A DNA stretch of 64,000 nt from Clavibacter californiensis (GCF_021952865.1 NZ_CP040792.1:1550001-1614000); one strand, 5' to 3'; shown: positions 1 to 9,562, counted from the stretch's first letter. Notes: a model not told the origin generated them from the sequence alone. A program made the numbers and translations.

Positions 1-492
<492 letters not shown>

Positions 493-514
493 CCGTCGCC
501 CCACCCGCACCACC

Positions 515-547
515 GGACGCCCGGTCGCCTCGCGCGATCGGGCGTCC
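515..547 (+). terminator. Hairpin after ilvC
   Basis: Inverted repeat GGACGCCCG / CGGGCGTCC (515-523 and 539-547) with a 15-base loop that contains a further TCGC/GCGA pairing. There is no T run. It sits 23 bases after the ilvC stop, so it is probably the ilvC transcript end. Confidence 0.55.
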
Positions 548-608
548 GCGCGTCCCCGGGCCGTCCCGGGACCGAGGAGCGTGCGGCGGGCGTCCGGATC
601 GGAGCACG

Positions 609-614
609 TACCAT
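609..614 (+). promoter_or_regulatory. -10 hexamer TACCAT, leaderless-type promoter
   Basis: TACCAT followed by exactly six bases and then the ATG at 621. No ribosome binding site fits between, so transcription probably starts at the start codon. Confidence 0.5.
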
Positions 615-620
615 CGGGGG

Positions 621-1157
621 ATGCCCCGCACCCCCGACGACGATGCCCTCAGCTGGGCCGGCGAGGAGGCGGATCCCACGCTCGCCCGCTCACCCGAGCC
701 GCAGCGCGCGGTGCCGCGCCGCCGCCCGGACGCCGCCCCCTCGACCGCCACGGGCCGCACATCGGCCCTCGGGGCGACGGCCGCGCGCCGGGCCGCCGCG
801 TCCGGATCCGCGACGACCGGATCCGACGACCCGCACGGACTCGCGCTGGACGACGACGACGCCCTCGCCGCGCCCGACGCCTCGCCCGAGGTGGTGGGGC
901 TCGCCTTCTTCGGCGCCGTCGCGGTCCTCGAGGCCATCGCCTGGTTCTTCGTCGTCCGCGACAACCCGTCGAGCGCCGGATCCGCCTTCCAGGTCGGCGT
1001 CGCGCAGGCGACCGAGGCCCTCACGGTGCTCGCGCCGCCGCTGTGGGTGGCCGCCGTGGTCGCCGCCCTGCGCGGCATGCGCGTCGGCCGCCGCATGCTC
1101 GCGCTGGCCGTGGGCGCCGTCGTCCTCTTCCCCTGGCCCTGGCTGGTGACGCGATGA
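621..1157 (+). CDS. Small membrane protein with disordered N-terminus, function unknown
   Basis: 178 residues. The first about 90 residues are hydrophilic, rich in Pro, Arg, Ala and Asp, and look disordered. The rest holds hydrophobic segments around residues 92-115, 123-143 and 152-175, consistent with three membrane spans. No catalytic motif is visible. The ATG is chosen because a TACCAT hexamer lies six bases upstream and no ribosome binding site is present; a longer reading is open upstream but looks like a shadow. The stop overlaps the next start (ATGA at 1154-1157), so the two small membrane proteins are translationally coupled and may work as a pair. Confidence 0.75.
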   Translation: MPRTPDDDALSWAGEEADPTLARSPEPQRAVPRRRPDAAPSTATGRTSALGATAARRAAASGSATTGSDDPHGLALDDDDALAAPDASPEVVGLAFFGAVAVLEAIAWFFVVRDNPSSAGSAFQVGVAQATEALTVLAPPLWVAAVVAALRGMRVGRRMLALAVGAVVLFPWPWLVTR

Positions 1158-1522
1158 GCGCCGAGCGGGCATCCGGCGGCGTGACCGCGACAGCCGCCGC
1201 GCGGACGCGCCGCGGTCGGCCGACGCGCGCCGGCTGGGTCGTGGGGATCCTCGGCGCGGTCGCCCACGGGATCCTCGTGTGGCAGGCCGTCGACCAGTAC
1301 ACGGCCTTCCGCGACATCGCGACGGCCTTCGGCGGATCCCTCCGGCCCGGCACCCTCGCGACGCTCGTCGGCGCGATCATCGTGCCGGTCGTCGCGTTCG
1401 TCCTCGCGGCGCTCGCCACGCGCGGCCGACCCGTCGCCGCGCGCGTCCTGGTCATGCTCGCGGGCCTCGCCGCCGCGAGCGCGCTCACGGTCGGCCTCGC
1501 GGCGCTGCTGCCGCTCCTCTAG
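1154..1522 (+). CDS. Small membrane protein, function unknown
   Basis: 122 residues starting with an ATG inside the stop of the preceding gene (ATGA). A short arginine-rich N-terminus is followed by about three hydrophobic segments near residues 25-45, 63-85 and 95-120. The topology suggests an integral membrane protein. I do not recognise the family. Coupling to the preceding gene suggests a two-protein membrane unit. It runs tail to tail with the DoxX-like gene nine bases further on. Confidence 0.75.
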   Translation: MSAERASGGVTATAAARTRRGRPTRAGWVVGILGAVAHGILVWQAVDQYTAFRDIATAFGGSLRPGTLATLVGAIIVPVVAFVLAALATRGRPVAARVLVMLAGLAAASALTVGLAALLPLL

Positions 1523-1531
1523 CGCGGGCGG

Positions 1532-1933
1532 CTAGAGCGGCCAGGCGGCGAACAGCACGAGGGCGATCAGCACCACCTGCGCCACGAGGCGCGGCACGAG
1601 CGGGATCGCGATGCGGCCGAAGCGCTCCGGGTGCCGGGCCGCGAACGCGTTCGCCGGGAAGACCGCGACCAGGAAGACGGCCAGCGCGACGCCTGCGGCG
1701 AGGCGCACCGGCTCGATCAGCAGGCCGATCCCGCCCGCGATCTCGCAGAGCCCCGTGAACCACACGAGCACCAGCGGGGAGGGCGCTCCGGGGCGCCGGA
1801 ACGACGGCGGGATGATCGCCGCCATCGCCGTGGCGGCCTTCGGCACGAAGTGGTTGACGCCCATCCCGAAGAAGACGAGGGCCAGCAGGATCCGCACGGC
1901 GAGCTGGATCGCAGCCCACGTCACATCGCTCAT
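1532..1933 (-). CDS. DoxX-like membrane protein
   Basis: 133 residues with four hydrophobic segments (about residues 8-28, 50-72, 75-97 and 108-131), the size and layout of the DoxX/DoxD-like superfamily. Features visible include VFFGMGVNHFVP near the N-terminus and FTGLCEIAGGIGLL in the second helix, both typical of that family. Family members are small inner-membrane proteins, some tied to redox or sulfur metabolism; no specific role can be read here. The start is set by a CACAAT hexamer (1940-1945 on the complementary strand) exactly six bases before the ATG, suggesting a leaderless mRNA. serA is divergent. Confidence 0.85.
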   Translation of the reverse strand: MSDVTWAAIQLAVRILLALVFFGMGVNHFVPKAATAMAAIIPPSFRRPGAPSPLVLVWFTGLCEIAGGIGLLIEPVRLAAGVALAVFLVAVFPANAFAARHPERFGRIAIPLVPRLVAQVVLIALVLFAAWPL

Positions 1934-1996
1934 CGGCCCATTGTGGGGCCACTAGCATGTGAGGGTCCCAGCCGCCCCCGCCCGAAGGACCGCCTC

Positions 1997-3586
1997 TTGA
2001 CGAAGCCCGTCGTGTTGATCGCCGAAGAACTCTCACCCGCCACCGTCGACGCCCTGGGGCCCGACTTCGACGTCCGCTCCGTCGACGGCACCGACCGCCC
2101 TGCCCTGCTCGCGGCCCTCGCGGAGGCGGACGCCGTGCTCGTGCGCTCCGCCACCAAGATCGACGCGGAGGCCATCGCCGCAGCTCCCCGCCTCCAGGTC
2201 GTCGCCCGTGCGGGCGTCGGCCTCGACAACGTCGACATCAAGGCCGCGACCACCGCGGGCGTCATGGTCGTGAACGCGCCGACCTCGAACATCATCTCGG
2301 CCGCCGAGCTCGCCATCGGCCACATCCTCTCGCTCGCGCGCTTCATCCCGGACGCGAGCGCCTCGCTCAAGCAGGGCCTCTGGAAGCGCTCGTCCTTCAC
2401 GGGCGTGGAGCTCTACGAGAAGACCATCGGCATCGTCGGCCTCGGCCGCATCGGCACGCTCGTCGCCCAGCGCCTCGCGGGCTTCGGCGCGACGCTCGTC
2501 GCGTACGACCCCTACGTCACTCCGGCGCGCGCGCAGCAGCTGGGCGTGCAGCTCCTCCCGCTCGACGAGCTGATGAAGGCGTCCGACTTCATCACCATCC
2601 ACATCCCCAAGACCCCCGACACCACGGGCCTCATCGGCACCGAGCAGTTCGCGCTGGCGAAGCCGACGCTGCGCATCGTCAACGCGAGCCGCGGCGGCAT
2701 CATCGACGAGGACGCGCTCTACACGGCGCTCAAGTCGAAGCGCATCGCGGGCGCCGGCCTCGACGTGTTCGTCACCGAGCCGCCCACGGGATCCCCGCTG
2801 CTGGACCTCGACAACATCATCGTCACGCCGCACCTCGGCGCATCGACCGACGAAGCGCAGGAGAAGGCGGGCGTCTCGGTCGCCAAGAGCGTGCGCCTCG
2901 CGCTCGGCGGCGAGCTCGTGCCGGACGCCGTGAACGTCGCCGGCGGCGTCATCGACCCGTACGTGCGCCCCGGCATCCCGCTCATGGAGAAGCTCGGCCA
3001 GGTGTTCTCGGGGCTCGCCCACGAGGCGCTCACGAGCATCGACGTCGTGGTGCGCGGCGAGCTCGCCGGCTACGACGTCAGCGTGCTGAAGCTCGCGGCG
3101 CTCAAGGGCGTCTTCACCAACGTGGTGAGCGAGAACGTCTCCTACGTGAACGCGCCGCTCCTCGCCGAGCAGCGCGGACTCGAGGTGCGCCTCATCACGG
3201 ACGCCGTGTCGGAGGAGTACCGCAACGTGCTCAGCATCCGCGGCGCGCTGTCCGACGGCACCCAGGTGTCGGTGTCGGGCACGCTCACGGGGACGAAGCA
3301 GATCGAGAAGCTCGTCGAGATCGACGGCTACGACGTCGAGGTGCCGTTCAGCCGCCACCTCATCGTCATGAAGTACGAGGACCGCCCCGGCATCGTCGCG
3401 GTCTACGGCAAGGAGTTCGGCGACGCCGAGGTCAACATCGCCGGCATGCAGATCGCCCGCCAGGAGGCCGGCGGCCGTGCGCTCAGCGTGCTCAGCGTCG
3501 ACTCGCCCGTGCCGGACGGCGTGCTCGAGAACGTGCGGCACGCGATCCAGGCCACGTCGCTGCGCGAGATCGACATCGCCGACTGA
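1997..3586 (+). CDS. serA: D-3-phosphoglycerate dehydrogenase
   Basis: 529 residues, the full type I form. It oxidises 3-phosphoglycerate to 3-phosphohydroxypyruvate with NAD+, the first step of serine synthesis. Order of parts: split substrate domain (about 1-100 and 285-315), nucleotide-binding domain with the GLGRIG turn (about residue 150) and VNASRGGIIDEDAL, the catalytic His in TPHLGAST (about 280), an intervening allosteric substrate-binding domain (about 320-450), and a C-terminal ACT domain (about 455-529, starting HLIVMKYEDRPGIV) that usually binds serine. The start is TTG: GAAGGA at 1984-1989 lies seven bases upstream, and the protein then begins MTKPVVLIAEELSP, as homologues do. 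A TAGCAT hexamer near 1952 gives a short leader. Confidence 0.97.
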   Translation: MTKPVVLIAEELSPATVDALGPDFDVRSVDGTDRPALLAALAEADAVLVRSATKIDAEAIAAAPRLQVVARAGVGLDNVDIKAATTAGVMVVNAPTSNIISAAELAIGHILSLARFIPDASASLKQGLWKRSSFTGVELYEKTIGIVGLGRIGTLVAQRLAGFGATLVAYDPYVTPARAQQLGVQLLPLDELMKASDFITIHIPKTPDTTGLIGTEQFALAKPTLRIVNASRGGIIDEDALYTALKSKRIAGAGLDVFVTEPPTGSPLLDLDNIIVTPHLGASTDEAQEKAGVSVAKSVRLALGGELVPDAVNVAGGVIDPYVRPGIPLMEKLGQVFSGLAHEALTSIDVVVRGELAGYDVSVLKLAALKGVFTNVVSENVSYVNAPLLAEQRGLEVRLITDAVSEEYRNVLSIRGALSDGTQVSVSGTLTGTKQIEKLVEIDGYDVEVPFSRHLIVMKYEDRPGIVAVYGKEFGDAEVNIAGMQIARQEAGGRALSVLSVDSPVPDGVLENVRHAIQATSLREIDIAD

Positions 3587-3604
3587 TCCCGGTCGGATCG
3601 ACCA

Positions 3605-3640
3605 CCGCGAGGGCGGCTGCTGCGGCGGCCGCCCTCGCGG
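3605..3640. terminator. Bidirectional terminator hairpin between serA and tetR-type gene
   Basis: Perfect 13-base arms CCGCGAGGGCGGC / GCCGCCCTCGCGG with a seven-base loop, between convergent genes. No T run, as usual for this DNA. Confidence 0.65.
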
Positions 3641-3654
3641 CGCGTCCGGCCCGG

Positions 3655-4272
3655 TCAGCCGCGGGTCGAGCGGATCCGGACGAGGTCGTCGACCACGCGG
3701 ATGAGCTCGTCGAGCGCCTCGTCGGCGGGCGCGGATCCGCCGAGCCAGGGCTGGAGCGCGCTGTTGTAGTAGAGGCCGTCGCCGATGAGGAGCACGGCCC
3801 GCGCGACGGCTGGGTCGCCCACGGCCTCGAGGATGACGGCGGCCCACTCGTCCTGCAGGTGCGTGAGCGTGTCGCGGGCCCGCGGGTGGTTGCCCTGCGC
3901 GAGGCGGGAGGTCGCGACGTAGGCGCGGTCGAACGGCGTGGCCGTGGACAGCGAGCTGCGGATCCACAGGTCCACAGGGCCTCGCTCGGCCGCCCGGAGC
4001 CGCGCGACGTCCGCCTGCGCCAGCGCGGACATGCGCGCGAGCAGCCCCTCGACGAGCGCCTCCTTGCCGCCGAAGTGGTAGAGCAGCCCGCCCTTGGAGA
4101 CGCCGGCCGCCGCGGCGACGGACTCGAGCGTCGTGCCGCGCTCGCCCTGCTGCACGAGCAGCTCCTCGAAGGCGTCGAGGATGCGGTCGCGCGCGGTGCC
4201 GGCTGAGGGGGACGCCGGGTCGGGTGCGCCGTCGGGCACGGGCGCGGGGTCGTCGGGCGATGAGGCGGGCAT
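3655..4272 (-). CDS. TetR-family transcriptional repressor (of the adjacent efflux pump)
   Basis: 205 residues. A disordered 25-residue head precedes a TetR helix-turn-helix: TARDRILDAFEELLVQQGERG, TLESVAAAAGVSKGGLLYHFGGKEALVEGLL (about residues 30-75). The all-helical C-terminal ligand domain follows. It lies divergent from an MFS drug exporter, and a near-perfect 20-base palindrome (4301-4320) lies between them, so it probably represses both and is released by a pump substrate. The start codon is set by TACGCT (4279-4284, complement) six bases upstream; there is no ribosome binding site. The ligand is unknown. Confidence 0.9.
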   Translation of the reverse strand: MPASSPDDPAPVPDGAPDPASPSAGTARDRILDAFEELLVQQGERGTTLESVAAAAGVSKGGLLYHFGGKEALVEGLLARMSALAQADVARLRAAERGPVDLWIRSSLSTATPFDRAYVATSRLAQGNHPRARDTLTHLQDEWAAVILEAVGDPAVARAVLLIGDGLYYNSALQPWLGGSAPADEALDELIRVVDDLVRIRSTRG

Positions 4273-4300
4273 GGATCCAGCGTAGCGGCGGGTTGCCCGC

Positions 4301-4320
4301 TGTACCGACCGGACGGTACA
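4301..4320. promoter_or_regulatory. Palindromic operator between tetR-type gene and MFS gene
   Basis: TGTACCGACCGGACGGTACA, a 20-base palindrome with one mismatched pair per half. It covers the -35 region expected for the TetR promoter and lies 74 bases before the MFS start. TetR repressors commonly bind such sites. Confidence 0.7.
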
Positions 4321-4393
4321 GTGATCCCGGTCGCGCCCGCGACCCCGTCCGCGCCATTCGCGCCGTCGCCTCCCGACGTCAGGAAGCACCGTC

Positions 4394-5935
4394 ATGTCCA
4401 CGCCCCGCATCGCATCCGTCCCCGAGACCGCCGTCACCGGCCGGGCCGGACGACGCCAGTGGGCCGCGCTCGTCGTGCTGATGCTCCCGGTGCTCCTCGT
4501 CTCGATCGACAACACGGTGCTGAGCTTCGCGATGCCGTCCATCGCGCGCGACCTCGAGCCGTCGGGCGCCGCGCAGCTCTGGATCATCGACGCCTACCCG
4601 CTCGTGCTCGCCGGGCTCCTCGTCGCGATGGGCAACATGGGCGACCGCTACGGCCGCCGACGCCTGCTCATGATCGGAGCGGCCGGCTTCGGCGTCGTCT
4701 CGGCCCTCGCCGCCTTCGCGACCGACGCCTCGCAGCTCATCGCCGCGCGCGCCGCCCTCGGCTTCTTCGGCGCGATGCTCATGCCGTCCACGCTGTCGCT
4801 CCTCCGCTCGATCTTCACCGACCGGAAGCAGCGCCGCCTCGCGATCGCGATCTGGGCGTCGGGCTTCTCCGGCGGATCCGCGCTCGGCCCGCTTGTCGGC
4901 GGCGTGCTGCTCGAGCACTTCTGGTGGGGATCCGTGTTCCTCGTGGCCGTGCCCGTGCTGCTGCCGCTGCTGATCCTCACGCCTGTGCTCGTCCCCGAGT
5001 CGAAGGACCCGGCGCCGGGGCCGATCGACGGGGTCGCGATCCTGCTGTCGCTCGCGACCGTCGCGCCCATCGTCTACGCGATCAAGACCTTCGCGACCGA
5101 GGGCGTCATTCCGCTCGCGATCGTGGCGCCCGTCGTGGGCGTGGTCGCCGGCATCCTCTTCGTGCGCCGCATGTCGCGCGCCCGGAACCCGATGCTCGAC
5201 GTCGCGCTGTTCCGCGAGCCCGTCTTCACGGGCGCCGTGCTCGTCAACCTGCTGAGCGTCGTCTCGCTCGTCGGCTTCCTCTTCTTCGTGACGCAGCACC
5301 TGCAGCTCGTCGCGGGGCTCGATCCGCTCGCGGCGGGTTTCGCGCTCATCCCCGGATCCGTGGTCGTCATCGTCTCGGGGCTCGTGATCGTGCCGATCGT
5401 GGCGCGGGCCCGCCCGTCGCGCGTGGTCGCGATCGCGCTGGCGTTCTCGGCGGTCGCCTACGTGATCCTCGCGGTCACGGGCAAGGGCGCGTCCGTCGGG
5501 CTGCTGGTCCTCGCGTTCTGCCTGCTCGGCGCGGGCATCGGCGCGTCGCAGACCATCTCGAACGACCTGATCATCGCGGCCGTCCCGCCGGCGAAGGCGG
5601 GGGCGGCGTCCGCGGTGTCGGAGACGGCGTACGAGGTGGGCGCGGTGCTCGGCACGGCTGTGCTCGGCAGCATCCTGACGGCCAGCTACCGCACGGGCCT
5701 CGTCCTCCCCGCCGGGCTCTCCGAGCCGGACGCGTCCGCGGCCCGGGAGACGCTCGGGGGAGCGGTGTCGGTCGCCGAGCGCGTCCCGGCCGACGTGGGA
5801 GCGGCGCTGCTGGAGTCGGCGCACCAGGCGTTCGACGGCGGCGTGGTGACCACCTCGATCATCGGCGCCCTGCTCATGGTCGGCGCGATCGTCATCTCGC
5901 TCACGAGCCTCCGCCGCGCCAGCTCGCACGACTGA
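4394..5935 (+). CDS. MFS drug:H+ antiporter, 14-TM (DHA2/QacA-EmrB type)
   Basis: 513 residues, the usual length for 14-helix DHA2 exporters that expel lipophilic cationic or other drugs by proton antiport across the inner membrane. Visible signatures are SIDNTVLSFAMPSIARDL in helix 1 (motif D1 with the membrane acid), GNMGDRYGRRRLLMIGA between helices 2 and 3 (motif A), and SGFSGGSALGPLVGGVLLEH in helix 5 (motif C, antiporter signature). The start has AGGAAG at 4381-4386. A divergent TetR gene and shared operator point to substrate-induced expression. Substrate range cannot be told from sequence. Confidence 0.93.
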   Translation: MSTPRIASVPETAVTGRAGRRQWAALVVLMLPVLLVSIDNTVLSFAMPSIARDLEPSGAAQLWIIDAYPLVLAGLLVAMGNMGDRYGRRRLLMIGAAGFGVVSALAAFATDASQLIAARAALGFFGAMLMPSTLSLLRSIFTDRKQRRLAIAIWASGFSGGSALGPLVGGVLLEHFWWGSVFLVAVPVLLPLLILTPVLVPESKDPAPGPIDGVAILLSLATVAPIVYAIKTFATEGVIPLAIVAPVVGVVAGILFVRRMSRARNPMLDVALFREPVFTGAVLVNLLSVVSLVGFLFFVTQHLQLVAGLDPLAAGFALIPGSVVVIVSGLVIVPIVARARPSRVVAIALAFSAVAYVILAVTGKGASVGLLVLAFCLLGAGIGASQTISNDLIIAAVPPAKAGAASAVSETAYEVGAVLGTAVLGSILTASYRTGLVLPAGLSEPDASAARETLGGAVSVAERVPADVGAALLESAHQAFDGGVVTTSIIGALLMVGAIVISLTSLRRASSHD

Positions 5936-5960
5936 GCCCGACCCGACCCGTCATATGAGT

Positions 5961-5992
5961 CGGGCCCGTCACCTCGCGAGGTGACGGGCCCG
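5961..5992. terminator. Perfect 32-base palindrome between convergent genes
   Basis: Sixteen-base arms, CGGGCCCGTCACCTCG and its complement, meet with no spacer, so a small loop must form inside the arms. It lies between the MFS gene and the small membrane-protein gene and can end both transcripts. Confidence 0.7.
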
Positions 5993-6011
5993 ATGCGCGC
6001 GCGGGAGCGGA

Positions 6012-6266
6012 TCAGACGACGTTGTCGTCCGAGCGCTCGCTGCGCGTGATGCGCTGGCCGGTCGCGGGGTCGATGCGCGTGCGCGTCTCGCTGACGGCGG
6101 TCCGTCGGCGGGCGAGGAGCGCGACGCCGATGATGATTACGAGCGCGCCGCCGCCCATCAGGATGTAGCCGACGAGCTGCAGGTCGACGCCCGGGACGGT
6201 GAGGTCGACGGCGAACGCGAGGATCGCGCCGACGATGACGAGGAAGATGCCGAGTCCGATGCTCAT
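6012..6266 (-). CDS. Small two-TM protein (DUF6458-like)
   Basis: 84 residues. Two hydrophobic segments, SIGLGIFLVIVGAILAFAV (2-20) and LVGYILMGGGALVIIIGVAL (31-50), are joined by a short loop with DLTVPGVDL. A basic, hydrophilic cytoplasmic tail ends RSERSDDNVV. This arrangement occurs in many short Actinobacteria proteins of unknown function. The start has GAAGGA about six bases upstream. It stands alone, divergent from leuB. Confidence 0.85.
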   Translation of the reverse strand: MSIGLGIFLVIVGAILAFAVDLTVPGVDLQLVGYILMGGGALVIIIGVALLARRRTAVSETRTRIDPATGQRITRSERSDDNVV

Positions 6267-6381
6267 GGGTGGTCCTTCGGGTCCTGCCCGTCGGAGCCGC
6301 CGGGTGGATCCACCGTAGCGCGCGGGTGCCCGCGGCGGACGGGTAACCTGGCCCGACACCCACCGAGCCCCGGGAGGATCC

Positions 6382-7449
6382 ATGCCCCGCACCATCTCGC
6401 TCGCCGTCGTCCCCGGGGACGGCATCGGTCCGGAGGTCGTCCACGAGGCCCTCCGCGTGCTGCGGGAGGCGGTGCCCGCGGACGTGTCGCTCGACACCAC
6501 GCAGTACCCGTTCGGCGCCGGCCACTTCCTCGAGACCGGGGAGATCCTCACCGACTCCGACCTGACGGCCCTCGCGCAGCACGACGCGATCCTGCTCGGC
6601 GCTGTGGGCGGCGACCCCCGCGACGCGCGCCTCGCGGGCGGCATCATCGAGCGCGGCCTGCTGCTCAAGCTGCGCTTCGCGTTCGACCACTACATCAACC
6701 TGCGGCCGACGACCCTGCTGCCCGGTGTGGCCTCCCCGCTCGCGGCTCCCGGCGAGGTCGACTTCGTCGTCGTCCGCGAGGGCACCGAGGGGCCGTACGC
6801 CGGCAACGGCGGCGTGCTCCGCCGCGGCACCGAGCACGAGATCGCGACAGAGGTGTCCGTCAACACGGCGCACGGCGTCGAGCGCACGGTGCGGTTCGCG
6901 TTCGACCTGGCCTCCAAGCGCGACCGCAAGCGCGTCACCCTCGTGCACAAGACGAACGTGCTGACCTTCGCGGGATCCCTCTGGCAGCGCACCGTCGACC
7001 GCGTCGCCGCCGAGCACCCCGACGTCACCGTCGACTACCTGCACGTCGACGCGACCATGATCTTCCTGGTCACCGACCCGTCGCGCTTCGACGTGATCGT
7101 CTCCGACAACCTGTTCGGCGACATCATCACCGACCTGGCGGCGGCGATCAGCGGCGGCATCGGCCTCGCCGCGTCCGGCAACGTCAACCCGACGGGGGCG
7201 TTCCCGAGCATGTTCGAGCCGGTGCACGGATCCGCGCCCGACATCGCCGGCCAGCAGAAGGCCGACCCGACCGCGGCGATCCTCTCGGTGGCGCTCCTGC
7301 TCGATCACCTCGGCCTGCCGGACGCCGCCGCGCGCGTCACGGCCGCGGTCTCGGCCGACCTCGTCGCGCGCGCCGACGGCGACGCCGCACCCCGATCCAC
7401 CGCGGAGGTCGGCGACGCCGTCATCCGCGCCCTCTCCACGAACCGCTGA
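6382..7449 (+). CDS. leuB: 3-isopropylmalate dehydrogenase
   Basis: 355 residues. Oxidative decarboxylation of 3-isopropylmalate to 2-oxoisocaproate with NAD+, third step of leucine synthesis, cytosolic, Mg2+ or Mn2+ dependent. Visible: PGDGIGPEV at the N-terminus, the [13 protein letters not shown] loop (about residue 130), the catalytic Lys in VHKTNVL and the metal site [21 protein letters not shown] (about 220) with [17 protein letters not shown]. Length is normal. GGGAGGATCC gives a clear ribosome binding site, and TAACCT near 6344 a -10. ilvE follows eight bases after the stop, so the two form a branched-chain amino acid unit. Confidence 0.97.
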   Translation: MPRTISLAVVPGDGIGPEVVHEALRVLREAVPADVSLDTTQYPFGAGHFLETGEILTDSDLTALAQHDAILLGAVGGDPRDARLAGGIIERGLLLKLRFAFDHYINLRPTTLLPGVASPLAAPGEVDFVVVREGTEGPYAGNGGVLRRGTEHEIATEVSVNTAHGVERTVRFAFDLASKRDRKRVTLVHKTNVLTFAGSLWQRTVDRVAAEHPDVTVDYLHVDATMIFLVTDPSRFDVIVSDNLFGDIITDLAAAISGGIGLAASGNVNPTGAFPSMFEPVHGSAPDIAGQQKADPTAAILSVALLLDHLGLPDAAARVTAAVSADLVARADGDAAPRSTAEVGDAVIRALSTNR

Positions 7450-7457
7450 AGGACCCC

Positions 7458-8594
7458 ATGAGCACCACCAGCAGCACAGCCTCCACCCACGGCACCGCGT
7501 CCACCGCCTTCCCCCTGTCCTTCGAGCAGACCCCGTCGGAGAGCGCCCGCGCCGACGCCGAGCGGGAGGCGATCCTCGCGGACCCGGGCTTCGGGAAGCA
7601 CTTCACGGACCACATGGTCCAGATCGACTGGACGCTCGACGCCGGCTGGCACGACGCCCGCGTCGTCCCGTACGGGCCGCTCCAGCTGGATCCCGCCGCG
7701 AGCGTGCTGCACTACGGCCAGGAGATCTTCGAGGGCATGAAGGCGTACCGCCACGCCGACGGATCCGTCTGGACCTTCCGCCCCGACCGCAACGCCGCCC
7801 GCCTCCAGCGCTCGGCCCGCCGCCTCGCGCTGCCGGAGCTGCCCACCGAGGACTTCGTCGAGTCGGTGCGCCAGCTGGTCCGCGCCGACCTCGACTGGGT
7901 GCCGACGGCCGCCGAGCAGAGCCTGTACCTGCGCCCCTTCATGATCGCGAACGAGAGCTTCCTCGGGGTCCGCGCCGCCCAGCGCGTGGGCTACTACGTC
8001 ATCGCCAGCCCCGCGGGCGCGTACTTCACGGGCGGCGTCGCGCCGGTGTCCATCTGGCTGTCCACGCAGTACTCCCGCGCGGGCAAGGGCGGCACGGGCG
8101 CCGCGAAGTGCGGCGGCAACTACGCCGCGTCGCTCCTCCCGCAGGCCGAGGCCGCGTCGCACGGCTGCGCGCAGGTGCTGTTCCTCGACTCCGAGGAGGG
8201 CCGCTACCTCGAGGAGCTCGGCGGCATGAACATCGTGCTGGTCTACGAGGACGGCCGGCTGGTCACGCCCGACTCGGAGAGCATCCTCGAGGGCATCACG
8301 CGCGACTCGATCCTCGAGCTCGCGCGGGACCGCGGCCTCACGGTCGAGAAGCGCCGCGTGGAGCTGTCGGAGTGGGTCGACGGCGTCGCGTCCGGCGAGA
8401 TCACCGAGGTGTTCGCGTGCGGCACCGCGGCGGTCATCACGCCCATCGGCCGCCTGATGGGCGACGGCCTCGACGTCGGCGACATCGACGCGCCCGCGGG
8501 CGAGCTGACGATGTCGCTGCGCCAGGAGCTCACCGACATCCAGTACGGCCGCATCCCGGACCGCCACGGCTGGCTCACGCGCCTCGACGCGTAG
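7458..8594 (+). CDS. ilvE: Branched-chain amino acid aminotransferase
   Basis: 378 residues, the long (fold IV, about 360-370) form found in Actinobacteria. PLP-dependent last step of leucine, isoleucine and valine synthesis, and first step of their breakdown, using glutamate/2-oxoglutarate. The PLP lysine is in GAAKCGGNYAAS (K217). Other conserved parts are YGQEIFEGMKAYRH, LYLRPFMIANE, LEELGGMN and the FACGTAAVITPIG loop near the C-terminus. GAAGGACCCC provides the ribosome site between leuB and this gene. Co-transcription with leuB is likely. Confidence 0.97.
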   Translation: MSTTSSTASTHGTASTAFPLSFEQTPSESARADAEREAILADPGFGKHFTDHMVQIDWTLDAGWHDARVVPYGPLQLDPAASVLHYGQEIFEGMKAYRHADGSVWTFRPDRNAARLQRSARRLALPELPTEDFVESVRQLVRADLDWVPTAAEQSLYLRPFMIANESFLGVRAAQRVGYYVIASPAGAYFTGGVAPVSIWLSTQYSRAGKGGTGAAKCGGNYAASLLPQAEAASHGCAQVLFLDSEEGRYLEELGGMNIVLVYEDGRLVTPDSESILEGITRDSILELARDRGLTVEKRRVELSEWVDGVASGEITEVFACGTAAVITPIGRLMGDGLDVGDIDAPAGELTMSLRQELTDIQYGRIPDRHGWLTRLDA

Positions 8595-8614
8595 CGCGCT
8601 CCCGCATCGACGCC

Positions 8615-8645
8615 GACGGCCGGTCCCTCCTCGGGGCCGGCCGTC
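8615..8645. terminator. Hairpin after ilvE
   Basis: GACGGCCGG (8615-8623) pairs with CCGGCCGTC (8637-8645). It separates ilvE from the convergent NmrA-like gene. Confidence 0.55.
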
Positions 8646-8668
8646 GACGCCTATGCGCCCGCCGGCGC

Positions 8669-9547
8669 TCAGGCGCGCCGCAGGTCCCCGGCGTGCGCGC
8701 GCGCGAAGTCGAGGAACGACCGCGGTGGCGTGCCGGTGATCTCCGTCACCGCGCCGCTCATGGCGCGCACGTCGTCGAGGCCGTCGCGCACCACCTCGGC
8801 GTACTGGCGGACGAGCCCGCGTGCGAGCCACGCATCCGCCCCGCCGGCGCGGAGGGCCAGGCCGAAGAGCGGCCCGGGCAGGTGGAGGTACCGGATCCGC
8901 CGCCCGAGCGCGACGGACAGGCGCTTGGCGATCTGCCGCGACGTGAGCGCCTCGGGCCCGGTCAGCACGTGGTCGCGACCCTCGTGCCCGTCCTCCGTGA
9001 GCACCTGCGCGGCGACGCGCGCGATGTCGGCGGCGTCGATCCAGCCGATGGCGCTGTCGCCGGTGGTCTGCGGATAGACGCCCCGCCGGATCGCGGGCGC
9101 CGACTGCAGCACGTTCTGCATGAACGCCGACGGGCGCAGCAGGGTCCAGTCGAGGTCGGACGCGCGGAGGAGCGCGTCCGTCCAGGCGCAGGCCCGGGCC
9201 CAGGGGAGCCGCGAGTCGAGGGTCGCGTCGCCGCCGGAGAGATGCACGACGCGCCGGAGCCCCGCCGCCTCCGCCGCCTCGACGGCGTTCCGGCCGAGCT
9301 CCGCCTGGCGCGTTGTCACCGGCGTGAGGAGGAACATCCGGTCGCAGCCCGCCATCGCCGGGCCGAGCGACTCCGGACGCCCCAGGTCGCCGAGCACGGC
9401 GTCGATCCCCCGCGCCCGGAACGCCGCCACCTGATCCGGCCGACGGCACAGGGCCCGCACCGGCGCGCCCCCCTCGGCGAGCAGCGTCACGACCCGTCCC
9501 GCGACCCCGCCCGTCGCCCCGGTCACGATGATCCTCGATCCGTCCAT
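8669..9547 (-). CDS. NAD(P)-binding NmrA-like/atypical SDR oxidoreductase
   Basis: 292 residues, a Rossmann protein of the NmrA/HSCARG kind: IIVTGATGGVAGRVVTLL at the N-terminus (nucleotide-binding turn), LLTPVTTRQAELGRNAVEAA, VVHLSGGDAT, and DWTLLRPSAFMQNVL near residue 140. These proteins act as quinone or NADPH-linked reductases, or as redox sensors; which one is not clear. A strong ribosome site (AGGAGGCACC) precedes the ATG. It is divergent from a MarR regulator with an 18-base palindrome between them, a layout typical of a redox- or quinone-induced detoxification gene. Confidence 0.88.
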   Translation of the reverse strand: MDGSRIIVTGATGGVAGRVVTLLAEGGAPVRALCRRPDQVAAFRARGIDAVLGDLGRPESLGPAMAGCDRMFLLTPVTTRQAELGRNAVEAAEAAGLRRVVHLSGGDATLDSRLPWARACAWTDALLRASDLDWTLLRPSAFMQNVLQSAPAIRRGVYPQTTGDSAIGWIDAADIARVAAQVLTEDGHEGRDHVLTGPEALTSRQIAKRLSVALGRRIRYLHLPGPLFGLALRAGGADAWLARGLVRQYAEVVRDGLDDVRAMSGAVTEITGTPPRSFLDFARAHAGDLRRA

Positions 9548-9562
9548 GGTGCCTCCTGGTCG

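Noticed and set aside
2033-4357. A 774-codon minus-strand frame over serA
   Set aside because: It is antisense to a well-defined SerA and has no recognisable domain or ribosome site.
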